The notes: generated by a model from the sequence alone, not told the origin. A stretch of 64,000 nucleotides of DNA from Vibrio penaeicida (GCF_002933855.1 NZ_BFAQ01000028.1:124001-188000); one strand, 5' to 3'. Shown: positions 25,461 through 33,550, counted from the first letter of the stretch. Numbers and translations: made by a program.

Positions 25461-25511
25461 GCAATGTTCGACATTACTTAAGTAACATCAGGATCTAATG
25501 ACCCTTAATAG

Positions 25512-25588
25512 TGGCGCGTCCTGGAGGATTCGAACCTCCGACCGCCTGGTTCGTAGCCAGGTACTCTATCCAGCTGAGCTAAGGACGC
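25512..25588 (-). tRNA. tRNA-Arg (anticodon ACG), acceptor type GCGTCCT
   Basis: 77 nt with encoded CCA and the same anticodon arm as its neighbours, but a GCGTCCT acceptor stem and a T-arm starting GGAGG rather than GAAGG. It is the second sequence variant in the array. Confidence 0.97.
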
Positions 25589-25625
25589 GAAGACTGTGTG
25601 GCAGATGCCTTACAGTTTTTGAAAA

Positions 25626-25702
25626 TGGCGCGCTCGGAAGGATTCGAACCTTCGACCGCCTGGTTCGTAGCCAGGTACTCTATCCAGCTGAGCTACGAGC
25701 GC
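25626..25702 (-). tRNA. tRNA-Arg (anticodon ACG), acceptor type GCGCTCG
   Basis: Identical in sequence to the tRNA at 25384-25460. The following spacer is also nearly the same, showing tandem duplication of a unit of about 242 bp. Confidence 0.97.
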
Positions 25703-25754
25703 GCAATGTTCGACATTACTAAATGTAACATCAGGATCTAATGACCCTTAATAG

Positions 25755-25831
25755 TGGCGCGTCCTGGAGGATTCGAACCTCCGACCGCCTGGTTCGTAGC
25801 CAGGTACTCTATCCAGCTGAGCTAAGGACGC
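25755..25831 (-). tRNA. tRNA-Arg (anticodon ACG), acceptor type GCGTCCT
   Basis: Identical to the tRNA at 25512-25588, forming the second member of the duplicated two-tRNA unit. Confidence 0.97.
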
Positions 25832-25868
25832 GAAGACTGCATGGCTGATGCCTTACAGTTTTAAATAA

Positions 25869-25945
25869 TGGCGCGCTCGGAAGGATTCGAACCTTCGACC
25901 GCCTGGTTCGTAGCCAGGTACTCTATCCAGCTGAGCTACGAGCGC
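25869..25945 (-). tRNA. tRNA-Arg (anticodon ACG), acceptor type GCGCTCG
   Basis: 77 nt, same sequence as the other GCGCTCG-type genes, with encoded CCA. It separates the duplicated units from the Ser-Arg-Ser part of the operon. Confidence 0.97.
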
Positions 25946-26011
25946 GCAGGTTGTGAACTATATCACATTTCATTTCTTCAGAAACAAAAAAATTGACCTC
26001 TGGCCAATAAA

Positions 26012-26104
26012 TGGCGGTGAGGGAGGGATTCGAACCCTCGATACGGCTACAAACCGTATACTCCCTTAGCAGGGGAGCGCCTTCAGCCTCTCGGCCACCT
26101 CACC
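26012..26104 (-). tRNA. tRNA-Ser (anticodon GCT)
   Basis: 93 nt with the long variable arm of class II tRNAs, anticodon loop CTGCTAA (GCT, reading AGU and AGC), acceptor GGTGAGG and encoded CCA. Confidence 0.97.
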
Positions 26105-26131
26105 GCATTACATTCCAAAACTTAGGAATAA

Positions 26132-26208
26132 TGGCGCGCTCGGAAGGATTCGAACCTTCGACCGCCTGGTTCGTAGCCAGGTACTCTATCCAGCTGAGCT
26201 ACGAGCGC
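26132..26208 (-). tRNA. tRNA-Arg (anticodon ACG), acceptor type GCGCTCG
   Basis: 77 nt, same as the other GCGCTCG-type copies. It lies between the two serine tRNA genes. Confidence 0.97.
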
Positions 26209-26263
26209 GCTTTGTCTTATTAGATGTTGAAAATATCAACCTTTATAAGAACATCTGCAAGAA

Positions 26264-26356
26264 TGGCGGTGAGGGAGGGATTCGAACCCTCGATACGGCT
26301 ATAAACCGTATACTCCCTTAGCAGGGGAGCGCCTTCAGCCTCTCGGCCACCTCACC
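26264..26356 (-). tRNA. tRNA-Ser (anticodon GCT)
   Basis: 93-nt class II tRNA, promoter-proximal gene of the array. It differs by one base from the tRNA at 26012-26104 in the anticodon-stem to variable-arm region (ATAAACC against ACAAACC on the + strand). Confidence 0.97.
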
Positions 26357-26371
26357 GTCTTGCGGAGGCAC

Positions 26372-26399
26372 ATATTACGATTTACCAAAAATATGTCAA
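26372..26399 (-). promoter_or_regulatory. Predicted promoter of the tRNA operon
   Basis: TTGACA (26394-26399) and TAATAT (26372-26377) on the - strand are 16 bp apart, directly before a short GC-rich discriminator and the first tRNA-Ser. This is the layout of a stable-RNA promoter. Confidence 0.75.
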
Positions 26400-26504
26400 A
26401 CATTTTCTTGGCATAATTTGCAAAAAATAGCTTAAGCGTTGGGTATTTAATCAAAGCGGCGGGAAATTAAACTTTTCCTGTTACACACCATTTAAACCGT
26501 TATT

Positions 26505-26533
26505 AAAAAGGCCAGCGTTTGCTGACCTTTTTA
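26505..26533 (-). terminator. Terminator of csrA
   Basis: AAAAAGGCCAGC and GCTGACCTTTTT arms (one C/A mismatch, GTTT loop) lie four bases past the csrA stop. Confidence 0.85.
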
Positions 26534-26536
26534 ATG

Positions 26537-26734
26537 TTAGTAGTTACCTGAAGTAGAACCACCGTTGCCTTTCTCGGCTTGTATACGCATGTAGATTTCT
26601 TCACGGTGTACCGATACTTCTTTTGGCGCATTAACACCAATTCGAACCTGGTTACCTTTAACACCAAGCACGGTGACAGTTACTTCATCACCGATCATAA
26701 GAGTTTCACCTACGCGGCGAGTCAAAATTAGCAT
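26537..26734 (-). CDS. csrA: Carbon storage regulator CsrA
   Basis: CsrA is a homodimeric RNA-binding protein that represses or activates mRNAs through GGA motifs in their leaders. The 65-residue chain starts MLILTRRVGETLMIGDEV, includes the conserved GVNAPKEVSVHREEIY (with the RNA-contacting R44 region) and has a short variable tail. It lies between lysC and the tRNA array, as in other vibrios. In Vibrio its activity is controlled by VarS/VarA-dependent small RNAs, and a VarS/BarA homologue is encoded at 61102-63885 in this window. Confidence 0.98.
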   Translation of the reverse strand: MLILTRRVGETLMIGDEVTVTVLGVKGNQVRIGVNAPKEVSVHREEIYMRIQAEKGNGGSTSGNY

Positions 26735-26820
26735 TCTTGTGCTCCTTGAGTAATCTCTGATTTATTTTTCTCTATGATGTCACCATCTTAGACAATTAAC
26801 AATTCCATAATGTTATTTGT

Positions 26821-28017
26821 CTATGAAACCATTAGCTTTTGGTGTCCATCAAGCTCTAAATGTCCAGCTACAATAAAATTGTGAAGATGATTTGAAATCT
26901 CTTCTATTCTCTCTGGTTCAATGAAGTATGTACATGAGCGGTTGCTCTTCACTTCACCTAACAATGGAATTTGATGCTGTGCGAACTCATCAGTAAGCAC
27001 AGCATGCGCTTCTTGAACTCGGCAGCCAATACAGCTGATTGCTGATACCTGAGTGGTCTTTTCAATACTCTCAGAAGCAATAAGTGATAACTTCGCGAGG
27101 GAGCTCTGTGGAATAACAATATCCGATACGTTCACATCTTCCGCTGTCGCCCAGACATCAATCCCTAACATTTGGCTTTGATCTCGAATGGACTGCAATG
27201 CGCTTGATTTAACCTCAACGACAATCAAATCGCGCTGGATAGCAAGCCCGCATATCGGACTATCAGACTGCTCTCCGGTCACCAAGGTTCCCGAATCCTC
27301 TGAAAATGAAGAAAGAACACGTAAAGGGACACCGTATTTCCAAGCATGAATAACAGAAGGTAAGTGTAATACTTTCGCGCCTTTCCTCGCCATTTCTTCC
27401 ATACTAGGAAAGTCAATTTCCACTAGCTTATGTGCACTTTTTACGATGCGAGGATCACATGTATAAATACCATCAACATCGGTAAAGATTTGACATTCTG
27501 CCGCGTTTAACGCACCAGCAAGTGCCACTGCGGTAGTGTCCGATCCTCCGCGTCCAAGGGTGGTAATATTGCCACTTTCAGAGACCCCCTGAAAGCCTGC
27601 AACGATCACTACGTGGTCATTATCTAAATAGCTCTGAATGGTATTGGTATCGATTGATTCAATAGACGCGTCGTTGTGGACGTCATTTGTCTTAATACCC
27701 GCTTGGCTGCCAGTAAGCGACACTGCATTTACACCTTTTTTGTTCAAGGTCATGGCCAAAAGTGCCATTGAAACTTGCTCGCCTGCTGATAACAATACGT
27801 CTAACTCTCGGGCAGTTGGTACAGAATCTATCTGTTGAGCCAACCCTAACAATCGGTTTGTTTCGCCTGACATTGCAGAAACGACGACCACAAGCTGCTT
27901 CCCTTCTTGCTTGGTTTTTATGATGCGCTCGGCAACTACCTCAATGCGCTCAATCGAACCAACCGAAGTTCCGCCGAACTTCTGAACTACTAAAGATTCA
28001 CGTAATGACTGTGTCAC
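26821..28017 (-). CDS. lysC: Aspartate kinase
   Basis: A monofunctional aspartokinase that phosphorylates L-aspartate, opening the pathway to lysine, threonine, methionine and diaminopimelate. The 398-residue protein has the N-terminal kinase motif VQKFGGTSVGS, GFQGVSESGNITTLGRGGSDTTAVALA in the catalytic core and two C-terminal ACT domains (about 265-390) for allosteric control. There is no room for a lysine riboswitch between it and alaS. It lies upstream of csrA in the csrA-lysC-alaS block common to vibrios. Which end product inhibits it cannot be told from the sequence. Confidence 0.93.
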   Translation of the reverse strand: MTQSLRESLVVQKFGGTSVGSIERIEVVAERIIKTKQEGKQLVVVVSAMSGETNRLLGLAQQIDSVPTARELDVLLSAGEQVSMALLAMTLNKKGVNAVSLTGSQAGIKTNDVHNDASIESIDTNTIQSYLDNDHVVIVAGFQGVSESGNITTLGRGGSDTTAVALAGALNAAECQIFTDVDGIYTCDPRIVKSAHKLVEIDFPSMEEMARKGAKVLHLPSVIHAWKYGVPLRVLSSFSEDSGTLVTGEQSDSPICGLAIQRDLIVVEVKSSALQSIRDQSQMLGIDVWATAEDVNVSDIVIPQSSLAKLSLIASESIEKTTQVSAISCIGCRVQEAHAVLTDEFAQHQIPLLGEVKSNRSCTYFIEPERIEEISNHLHNFIVAGHLELDGHQKLMVS

Positions 28018-28106
28018 CTTTCTTCACCATCCTAGGGCTTAATCCCCGTTGTTATTACACAAAAGCGATTGAACACGAAGCCATCATATTCAAAGCTACT
28101 AAATAC

Positions 28107-28138
28107 AAATGCCACTGACTTTATCAGCCAGTGGCAGT
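28107..28138 (-). terminator. Terminator of alaS
   Basis: TGCCACTG and CAGTGGCA arms around an 11-base loop lie 16 bases past the alaS stop, with a T-rich stretch (TTTGTATTT) after the stem on the - strand. Confidence 0.7.
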
Positions 28139-28152
28139 CAAAAATACAAAAG

Positions 28153-30735
28153 TTACAAACGCTCTTCTAGCCACGCATCAACAGACGACAAAGCTTCTGG
28201 CAGTGCAGTGGCATCCGTACCACCGGCTTGAGCCATGTCTGGACGACCGCCACCCTTGCCACCGACTTGTTGAGCAACCATGTTAACTAGCTCGCCTGCT
28301 TTTACCTTACCAGTCAAGTCTTTAGTTACGCCCGCAATCAAGCCAACTTTGTCTCCAGATACGTTACCCAGCATAATGATACCGCTGCCCAGTTGATTTT
28401 TTAGCTCATCAACCATGCCACGCAATGCTTTATTGTCAGCACCGTCTAACTTAGAAACCAATACTTTTACGCCAGCGATTTCTTTCACTTGGCTTGTTAG
28501 GCTCGCACTAGCTTGAGAAGCCAGTTTATCTTTCAACTGCTGAATCTCTTTTTCTAAAGCTTTTGCTTTGCTCGCTGCTTCAGACAATTTGGCTTCGAAC
28601 TTGTCATGGCTCGCTTCAATCGCGTCTAACGCACCTTCACCTGTTACCGCTTCAATACGACGGATACCTGCTGCGATACCACCTTCTGAAACGATCTTAA
28701 ATAGGCCGATATCACCAGTACTGGACGCATGAATACCACCACAAAGCTCAGTTGAGAATTCTCCCATCGACAGCACACGAACTTCGTCGTCATACTTCTC
28801 GCCAAATAGCGCCATCGCACCTTTCGCTTTAGCAGACTCAATATCCATGATGTCCGTATTAATTGCGTGATTGCGACGCACATGCGTATTCACCAGGCGT
28901 TCAACTTCTTTGATTTCTGCCGATGTCATCGCTTCCAAGTGAGAGAAGTCAAAACGCAAGTTGTCAGCTTTCACTAATGAACCTTTCTGAGCAACATGTT
29001 CACCTAAAACGTGACGAAGCGCAGCATGCAATAAGTGGGTTGCTGAGTGGTTTAAAGAGATAGCCGCGCGGCGCTCTGCATCCACATTGGTCGATACGCT
29101 GTCGCTTTTCGCTAAAACACCTTCAGAAAGAACACCGTGATGAGCAATGGCATTCCCCAGCTTTTGTGTGTCTTCCACTATGAACAACCCAGTGTCTGTT
29201 TTTAACACGCCGGTATCACCACACTGACCACCAGACTCGGCATAGAAAGGTGTTTCACCTAGAACAATGATCGCTTTGTCACCAGCGGACAGAGATTCAA
29301 CTTCTTCCCCTTCCACAAAAATGCCTGTAACAGAGCTCTGACCTTCGGTTGCTGAATAACCTTGGAATTCAGTTGTCGCATCAATCTTAATAGATGCGTT
29401 GTAGTCGGTGCCAAATTGACCTGCTTCACGAGCACGCTGACGCTGTGCTTCCATCGCTTTCTCAAAACCTTCTTCGTCGATCGCAAGTTCTCGCTCACGA
29501 GCAACATCATTGGTTAAGTCAGCTGGGAAACCGTATGTGTCATAAAGCTTAAATACTGTTTCACCATCCAGAACGTTACCTTCAAGGCTATCTAATGCGT
29601 CGTTCAGAATGGTCATGCCGCGTTCAAGAGTACGACCAAAGTTCTCTTCTTCGATTCGAAGTACTTTTTCAACAATGGCTTGTTGTTTTTTCAACTCAAC
29701 GCCTGCAGTACCCATCACGTCAGCAAGTACGCCAACCAATTTGTGGAAAAATGCTCCCTGCGCACCTAGCTTGTTGCCATGACGAACAGCACGACGAATG
29801 ATTCGGCGAAGTACGTAACCACGTCCTTCGTTAGAAGGCATCACACCATCAACGATTAGGAATGCACAAGAGCGGATATGGTCAGCGACAACACGAAGCG
29901 ATTGATTAGATAGATCGTCATAACCGGTCACTTCCGCCGCGGCTTTGATTAATGTTTGAAATACATCAATTTCATAGTTTGAGTGTACGCCTTGCATAAT
30001 CGCAGAAATTCGCTCAATACCCATTCCGGTATCTACAGAAGGCTTTGGTAGCGGCTCCATCGTGCCATCGGCATGACGGTTAAATTGCATGAAAACGTTG
30101 TTCCAGATTTCGATGAATCGGTCACCATCTTCTTCTGGTGTACCTGGACGTCCACCCCAAATGTGATCACCGTGATCGTAGAAGATCTCAGTACAAGGAC
30201 CACACGGACCTGTATCGCCCATTTGCCAGAAGTTATCTGACTCGTATGGCTTACCACCTTCTTTATCGCCAATGCGAACGATACGATCAGCTGGAACACC
30301 CACTTTCTTGTTCCAGATTTCAAACGCTTCATCGTCGGTTTCGTAAATCGTCACCAACAAGCGATCTTGAGGCAGTTTTAGTACAACTGTCAGGAATTCC
30401 CAAGCAAACGCAATCGCGTCTTCTTTGAAGTAATCGCCAAAACTGAAATTACCCAACATCTCGAAGAAAGTGTGGTGGCGAGCGGTAAAGCCCACGTTTT
30501 CTAAATCGTTGTGCTTACCGCCAGCACGTACACAGCGTTGAGACGTAGTCGCTCGGGTGTAGGCTCGTTTTTCTAAGCCTAGGAAACAATCTTTAAATTG
30601 GTTCATTCCTGCGTTAGTGAACAGCAGGGTTGGATCGTTATGTGGTACTAACGATGAACTGTCTACGATTTGGTGTCCTTTGCTTTCAAAGAACTTGAGG
30701 AACGCGTTGCGAACCTCGTCAGTGCTCATGTACAT
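28153..30735 (-). CDS. alaS: Alanyl-tRNA synthetase
   Basis: AlaS charges tRNA-Ala. The 860-residue protein has the class II catalytic core (residues about 1-460; FTNAGMNQFKDCFLG, motif 2 and HHTFFEMLGNFSFGDYF). The editing domain has the zinc-binding NHSATHLLHAALR and CGGIHASSTGD motifs, and a C-terminal C-Ala domain with a coiled coil (about 720-760) follows. The start is set at ATG 30735, which gives the usual MYMSTDEVRNAF and follows an AGGAAG site; the longer reading to 30777 lacks both. A degenerate repeat element lies upstream. Confidence 0.98.
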   Translation of the reverse strand: MYMSTDEVRNAFLKFFESKGHQIVDSSSLVPHNDPTLLFTNAGMNQFKDCFLGLEKRAYTRATTSQRCVRAGGKHNDLENVGFTARHHTFFEMLGNFSFGDYFKEDAIAFAWEFLTVVLKLPQDRLLVTIYETDDEAFEIWNKKVGVPADRIVRIGDKEGGKPYESDNFWQMGDTGPCGPCTEIFYDHGDHIWGGRPGTPEEDGDRFIEIWNNVFMQFNRHADGTMEPLPKPSVDTGMGIERISAIMQGVHSNYEIDVFQTLIKAAAEVTGYDDLSNQSLRVVADHIRSCAFLIVDGVMPSNEGRGYVLRRIIRRAVRHGNKLGAQGAFFHKLVGVLADVMGTAGVELKKQQAIVEKVLRIEEENFGRTLERGMTILNDALDSLEGNVLDGETVFKLYDTYGFPADLTNDVARERELAIDEEGFEKAMEAQRQRAREAGQFGTDYNASIKIDATTEFQGYSATEGQSSVTGIFVEGEEVESLSAGDKAIIVLGETPFYAESGGQCGDTGVLKTDTGLFIVEDTQKLGNAIAHHGVLSEGVLAKSDSVSTNVDAERRAAISLNHSATHLLHAALRHVLGEHVAQKGSLVKADNLRFDFSHLEAMTSAEIKEVERLVNTHVRRNHAINTDIMDIESAKAKGAMALFGEKYDDEVRVLSMGEFSTELCGGIHASSTGDIGLFKIVSEGGIAAGIRRIEAVTGEGALDAIEASHDKFEAKLSEAASKAKALEKEIQQLKDKLASQASASLTSQVKEIAGVKVLVSKLDGADNKALRGMVDELKNQLGSGIIMLGNVSGDKVGLIAGVTKDLTGKVKAGELVNMVAQQVGGKGGGRPDMAQAGGTDATALPEALSSVDAWLEERL

Positions 30736-30779
30736 GCAGCTCTTCCTGAAAATAGTCGAGTTAGAATTTTGCCACATTG

Positions 30780-30873
30780 TATACCCAACCGACCTAAAGA
30801 TGCGAGATTCAACAAGAATTTATTCGCGCAACGAATCACCGTTTCTAAAAGAAAAATGAAAACAGAATCTTAG
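30780..30873. repeat. Degenerate remnant of a TATACCCAAG element upstream of alaS
   Basis: The first 24 bases match the left end of the 266-bp elements at 20 positions (TATACCCAA, GACCT, AAGATGC), followed by a related but shortened interior. AAAACAGAATCTTAGG near 30855-30872 resembles the AAACAGAATATGAGG of the full copies. The terminal right end is not recognisable. The element occupies the promoter region of alaS. Confidence 0.6.
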
Positions 30874-30990
30874 GAGAATCGAATTAGAAGAGTATTGATA
30901 GAAAAAGGAAGATAAGGAACAACAAGTGGTATTGCTAATAAGATATGGGGATTAGAACAGAGCGTGTGTTGGGCTTCCTATATTCGCGCT

Positions 30991-31452
30991 CTATTCTTCA
31001 TCACTTAATGCGTAGCTAATCTGGTCAAAACTGTAACCACGATATTGTAAAAAACGCACTTGTTTAGCGTATTCCTTCTGGTCTTTGGCTTTTATGCCTT
31101 TAAACTTTTTTTCTGCTGCCGCTTTTGCCAATTCAAACCAATCTTGTGGCTCCTCTTGCATTGCTTCTTCAATCACCGATTCCGATACGCGTTTTTGGTT
31201 CAACTCTTGTCGAATGCGTCGCTCGCCATGACCTTTGTAAACGTGTTGGCGTATCTGGCTTTTGGCGTAGCGAAGATCATCGAGATAATTATGATCAATA
31301 CAGAAATTCATCGCTTCTTGGATCTGCTCTTCATCGTATCCTTTAAAGGCCAGTTTTTGGTAAAGCTCGTATTCGCCATGATCACGTCGACTGAGCAGTT
31401 GAATGGCGGCTTCTTTACTTGAAAGGGTAGGAGGATTTTTCTTTGGATACAT
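30991..31452 (-). CDS. recX: RecA regulatory protein RecX
   Basis: RecX binds along RecA filaments and inhibits or trims them. The 153-residue helical-repeat protein has the family features: RRDHGEYELYQKLAFKG in repeat 1, NYLDDLRYAKSQIR and GERRIRQELNQKRV. Arg/Lys-rich helices repeat three times. The ATG at 31452 is preferred over a TTG two codons upstream. It follows recA on the same strand. A terminator after recA means recX is read through only part of the time. Confidence 0.94.
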   Translation of the reverse strand: MYPKKNPPTLSSKEAAIQLLSRRDHGEYELYQKLAFKGYDEEQIQEAMNFCIDHNYLDDLRYAKSQIRQHVYKGHGERRIRQELNQKRVSESVIEEAMQEEPQDWFELAKAAAEKKFKGIKAKDQKEYAKQVRFLQYRGYSFDQISYALSDEE

Positions 31453-31522
31453 ACTCAAAACTTCAACGAAAACTGGCGATATAAGTACTTTGACTGGATA
31501 TAAGTGCTTTAGCTAAATACAC

Positions 31523-31547
31523 AAAAGCCCTGCATTGCAGGGCTTTT
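31523..31547 (-). terminator. Terminator between recA and recX
   Basis: AAAAGCCCTGC and GCAGGGCTTTT arms around an ATT loop, 20 bases past the recA stop. Partial readthrough would limit recX, as known for the recA-recX pair of E. coli. Confidence 0.9.
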
Positions 31548-31566
31548 ATAAATCAATTAAGAGAAA

Positions 31567-32607
31567 TTAAAACTCTTCTTCTTTTGGCATTTCGCCGACT
31601 TCTGGCTCTTCAGGTTGTGCTACAACCAAAAGCATATCACGAAGCTTGGTGTCGATCTCTTTCGCTACATCTGTATGCTCACGAAGGTATTTACCTGCAT
31701 TCGCCTTACCTTGGCCAATCTTGTCGCCATTGTAGCTGTACCAAGCACCGGCTTTCTCAACCAACTTGTGCTTCACACCCAAGTCGATAAGTTCACCTTC
31801 GCGGTTAAAGCCTTGACCATACATAATTTGAGTCTCAGCCTGCTTAAATGGCGCAGCAATTTTGTTCTTAACCACTTTAATGCGAGTCTCGTTACCAACG
31901 ATTTCGTCACCATCTTTGATAGAACCCGTACGGCGAATATCAAGACGAACAGATGCGTAGAATTTCAGTGCGTTACCACCTGTGGTGGTTTCTGGGTTGC
32001 CAAACATTACGCCAATCTTCATACGGATTTGGTTGATGAAGATACACATACAATTTGACTGTTTAAGGTTACCCGTTAGCTTACGCATGGCTTGAGAAAG
32101 CATACGTGCTTGAAGACCCATGTGGCTGTCGCCCATCTCACCTTCAATTTCTGCTTTTGGTGTTAGTGCTGCTACGGAGTCAACAACCATAACGTCGATG
32201 GCACCTGAACGGGCTAATGCATCACAGATTTCTAGCGCTTGTTCACCCGTATCTGGCTGAGAGACAAGTAAAGCATCGATATCGACACCCAGTTTCTTCG
32301 CGTAGATAGGGTCCAACGCATGTTCTGCATCGATGAACGCACAGGTCTTGCCTTCACGTTGTGCTGCTGCGATAAGCTCTAGAGTTAGCGTGGTTTTACC
32401 CGAACTCTCTGGACCATAGACTTCTACGATACGCCCCATTGGCAATCCACCAGCACCCAAAGCGATATCCAGTGAAAGTGAACCTGTAGAGATGGTTTCA
32501 ACATCCATCGTACGGTTATCACCAAGGCGCATGATAGAGCCTTTACCGAATTGCTTTTCAATTTGTCCAAGTGCTGCGGCTAACGCCTTTTGTTTGTTAT
32601 CGTCCAT
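31567..32607 (-). CDS. recA: Recombinase RecA
   Basis: RecA forms filaments on single-stranded DNA, catalyses strand exchange and triggers LexA self-cleavage. The 346-residue chain begins MDDNKQKALAAALGQIEKQ and has the P-loop GPESSGKTT, the FINQIRMKIG loop region and an acidic C-terminus (PEVGEMPKEEEF). The start at 32607 is chosen over a longer reading because GGAGAT precedes it and the N-terminus then matches the family. A LexA box lies in its promoter. Confidence 0.99.
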   Translation of the reverse strand: MDDNKQKALAAALGQIEKQFGKGSIMRLGDNRTMDVETISTGSLSLDIALGAGGLPMGRIVEVYGPESSGKTTLTLELIAAAQREGKTCAFIDAEHALDPIYAKKLGVDIDALLVSQPDTGEQALEICDALARSGAIDVMVVDSVAALTPKAEIEGEMGDSHMGLQARMLSQAMRKLTGNLKQSNCMCIFINQIRMKIGVMFGNPETTTGGNALKFYASVRLDIRRTGSIKDGDEIVGNETRIKVVKNKIAAPFKQAETQIMYGQGFNREGELIDLGVKHKLVEKAGAWYSYNGDKIGQGKANAGKYLREHTDVAKEIDTKLRDMLLVVAQPEEPEVGEMPKEEEF

Positions 32608-32645
32608 CCGTATCTCCACACAACGTGTTCGTGATTATGCTGGCT

Positions 32646-32673
32646 ATTATACTGTTGATTCATACAGTGTCTA
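32646..32673 (-). promoter_or_regulatory. recA promoter
   Basis: TAGACA (-35, 32668-32673) and TATAAT (-10, 32646-32651) on the - strand are separated by exactly 16 bp. The whole spacer is the LexA operator, so LexA binding would block RNA polymerase directly. Confidence 0.85.
32652..32667. promoter_or_regulatory. LexA (SOS) operator of recA
   Basis: CTGT-N8-ACAG, the full gammaproteobacterial SOS box consensus, with an AT-rich centre and flanking T and A. It fills the spacer of the recA promoter. Confidence 0.93.
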
Positions 32674-32714
32674 TACCTGTATGAAAAAATTTCTCGATTG
32701 AGCACTTAACTCTG

Positions 32715-32982
32715 TAGGGTCTGTTGATCTTTCGAGATGATTTTTGCAGCAATTTGTGGGTTATTTATACAAGGCAGAGCTCGTTCGGTGTAGTCGCTCT
32801 ACATCAACGAGCGATAACGCAGTAGAAATAAGCCACAAATGCTGCCCAAAGGGTTCGCTTCTATGCCTTTTACTCTTTGTTGCAAGGTATTTGCTTAGAA
32901 TGACTAGGCGTCACACCTTGCGTCGCGATTAAAAGGCATAGAACTCGAACAAAATTTAACCACGAAAGTTCAACAGACCCTA
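32715..32982. repeat. 268-bp palindromic element with TAGGGTCTGTTGA ends
   Basis: The 20-bp ends TAGGGTCTGTTGATCTTTCG and its imperfect complement (32963-32982) bracket two tandem hairpins. The first (32747-32844) has a long outer stem (GCAGCA, TTTGTGG and TTATTT with complements), an internal loop holding ACAAGGC and GATAACGCAGTA, and an inner stem GCTCGTT/AACGAGC. The second pairs TATGCCTTTTA with TAAAAGGCATA and TGCAAGGT with ACCTTGC. The overall plan equals that of the 266-bp elements although the terminal repeats differ. Its right end supplies the stop codon of pncC. No transposase is present. Confidence 0.88.
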
Positions 32983-33483
32983 GGAGTGCTCACTTTTTTC
33001 ATCTGTTAGGTACTGTAGCAAAGTCTGCATGGCATGCTCGACTGCGTATTCACGGACTTGAGCGCGATCACCTTCAAAATGACAAGTTTCAACTTTTTTC
33101 CATCCTTGCTCTGACATCCAAGCAAAGCAGACAGTCCCTACAGGCTTTTCTTCAGTACCACCACCCGGACCTGCCACACCACTGATTGAAACACCAATGG
33201 AAGCAAGAGAATGTTGCAGTGCACCGCTGACCATTTCAATCACCACTGGTTCACTTACCGCACCGTATGACTCAAGGGTTTCCGGCTTGACTGACAGCAT
33301 CTCCATTTTGGCTTCGTTGCTGTAAGTGACAAACGCCCTATCAAACCAAGCTGAGCTGCCTGCAATATCCGTCATCGCCGTCGCAACTCCACCACCAGTG
33401 CACGACTCAGCCGTTGTCATAACGGCTTTATGCCTTTGAAGCGCTTCGCCTAATTGTTGGCTTAATTCTCTTTGAGACACCAT
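32980..33483 (-). CDS. pncC: Nicotinamide-nucleotide amidohydrolase PncC (CinA C-terminal family)
   Basis: This enzyme deamidates NMN to nicotinate mononucleotide in NAD recycling. The 167-residue single-domain protein corresponds to the C-terminal domain of CinA: TTAESCTGGGVATAMTDIAGSS with the catalytic serine region, YSNEAKMEMLSV and SGVAGPGGGTEEKPVGTV. It is intact. However, the last two bases of the stop codon region (TAG, 32980-32982) belong to the terminal repeat of the adjoining 268-bp element, so insertion may have altered the extreme C-terminus. Confidence 0.94.
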   Translation of the reverse strand: MVSQRELSQQLGEALQRHKAVMTTAESCTGGGVATAMTDIAGSSAWFDRAFVTYSNEAKMEMLSVKPETLESYGAVSEPVVIEMVSGALQHSLASIGVSISGVAGPGGGTEEKPVGTVCFAWMSEQGWKKVETCHFEGDRAQVREYAVEHAMQTLLQYLTDEKSEHS

Positions 33484-33496
33484 ATTTCAACCCCAT

Positions 33497-33535
33497 AAAA
33501 AATGCCCAGAACAACGCTATTCTGGGCATTTTATT
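33497..33535 (-). terminator. Terminator of the flotillin-ATPase-TelA cluster
   Basis: A perfect 12-bp inverted repeat (AAAATGCCCAGA and TCTGGGCATTTT, 10-base loop) lies 18 bases past the TelA-family stop. It separates the five-gene cluster from pncC. Confidence 0.9.
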
Positions 33536-33550
33536 TATTCGCAACAACCG

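Noticed and set aside
25384..26356. Regularly spaced repeats that could suggest a CRISPR array
   Set aside because: The repeats are complete tRNA cloverleafs with encoded CCA. No short-repeat array or cas gene is present.
28018..28152. Possible lysine riboswitch in front of lysC
   Set aside because: Only 135 bases separate lysC from alaS, part of which is the alaS terminator. A lysine riboswitch needs more room, and its conserved core is not seen.
30033..30332. A 99-codon frame overlapping alaS in another frame
   Set aside because: It lies within a full-length conserved alaS and has no ribosome-binding site or domain.
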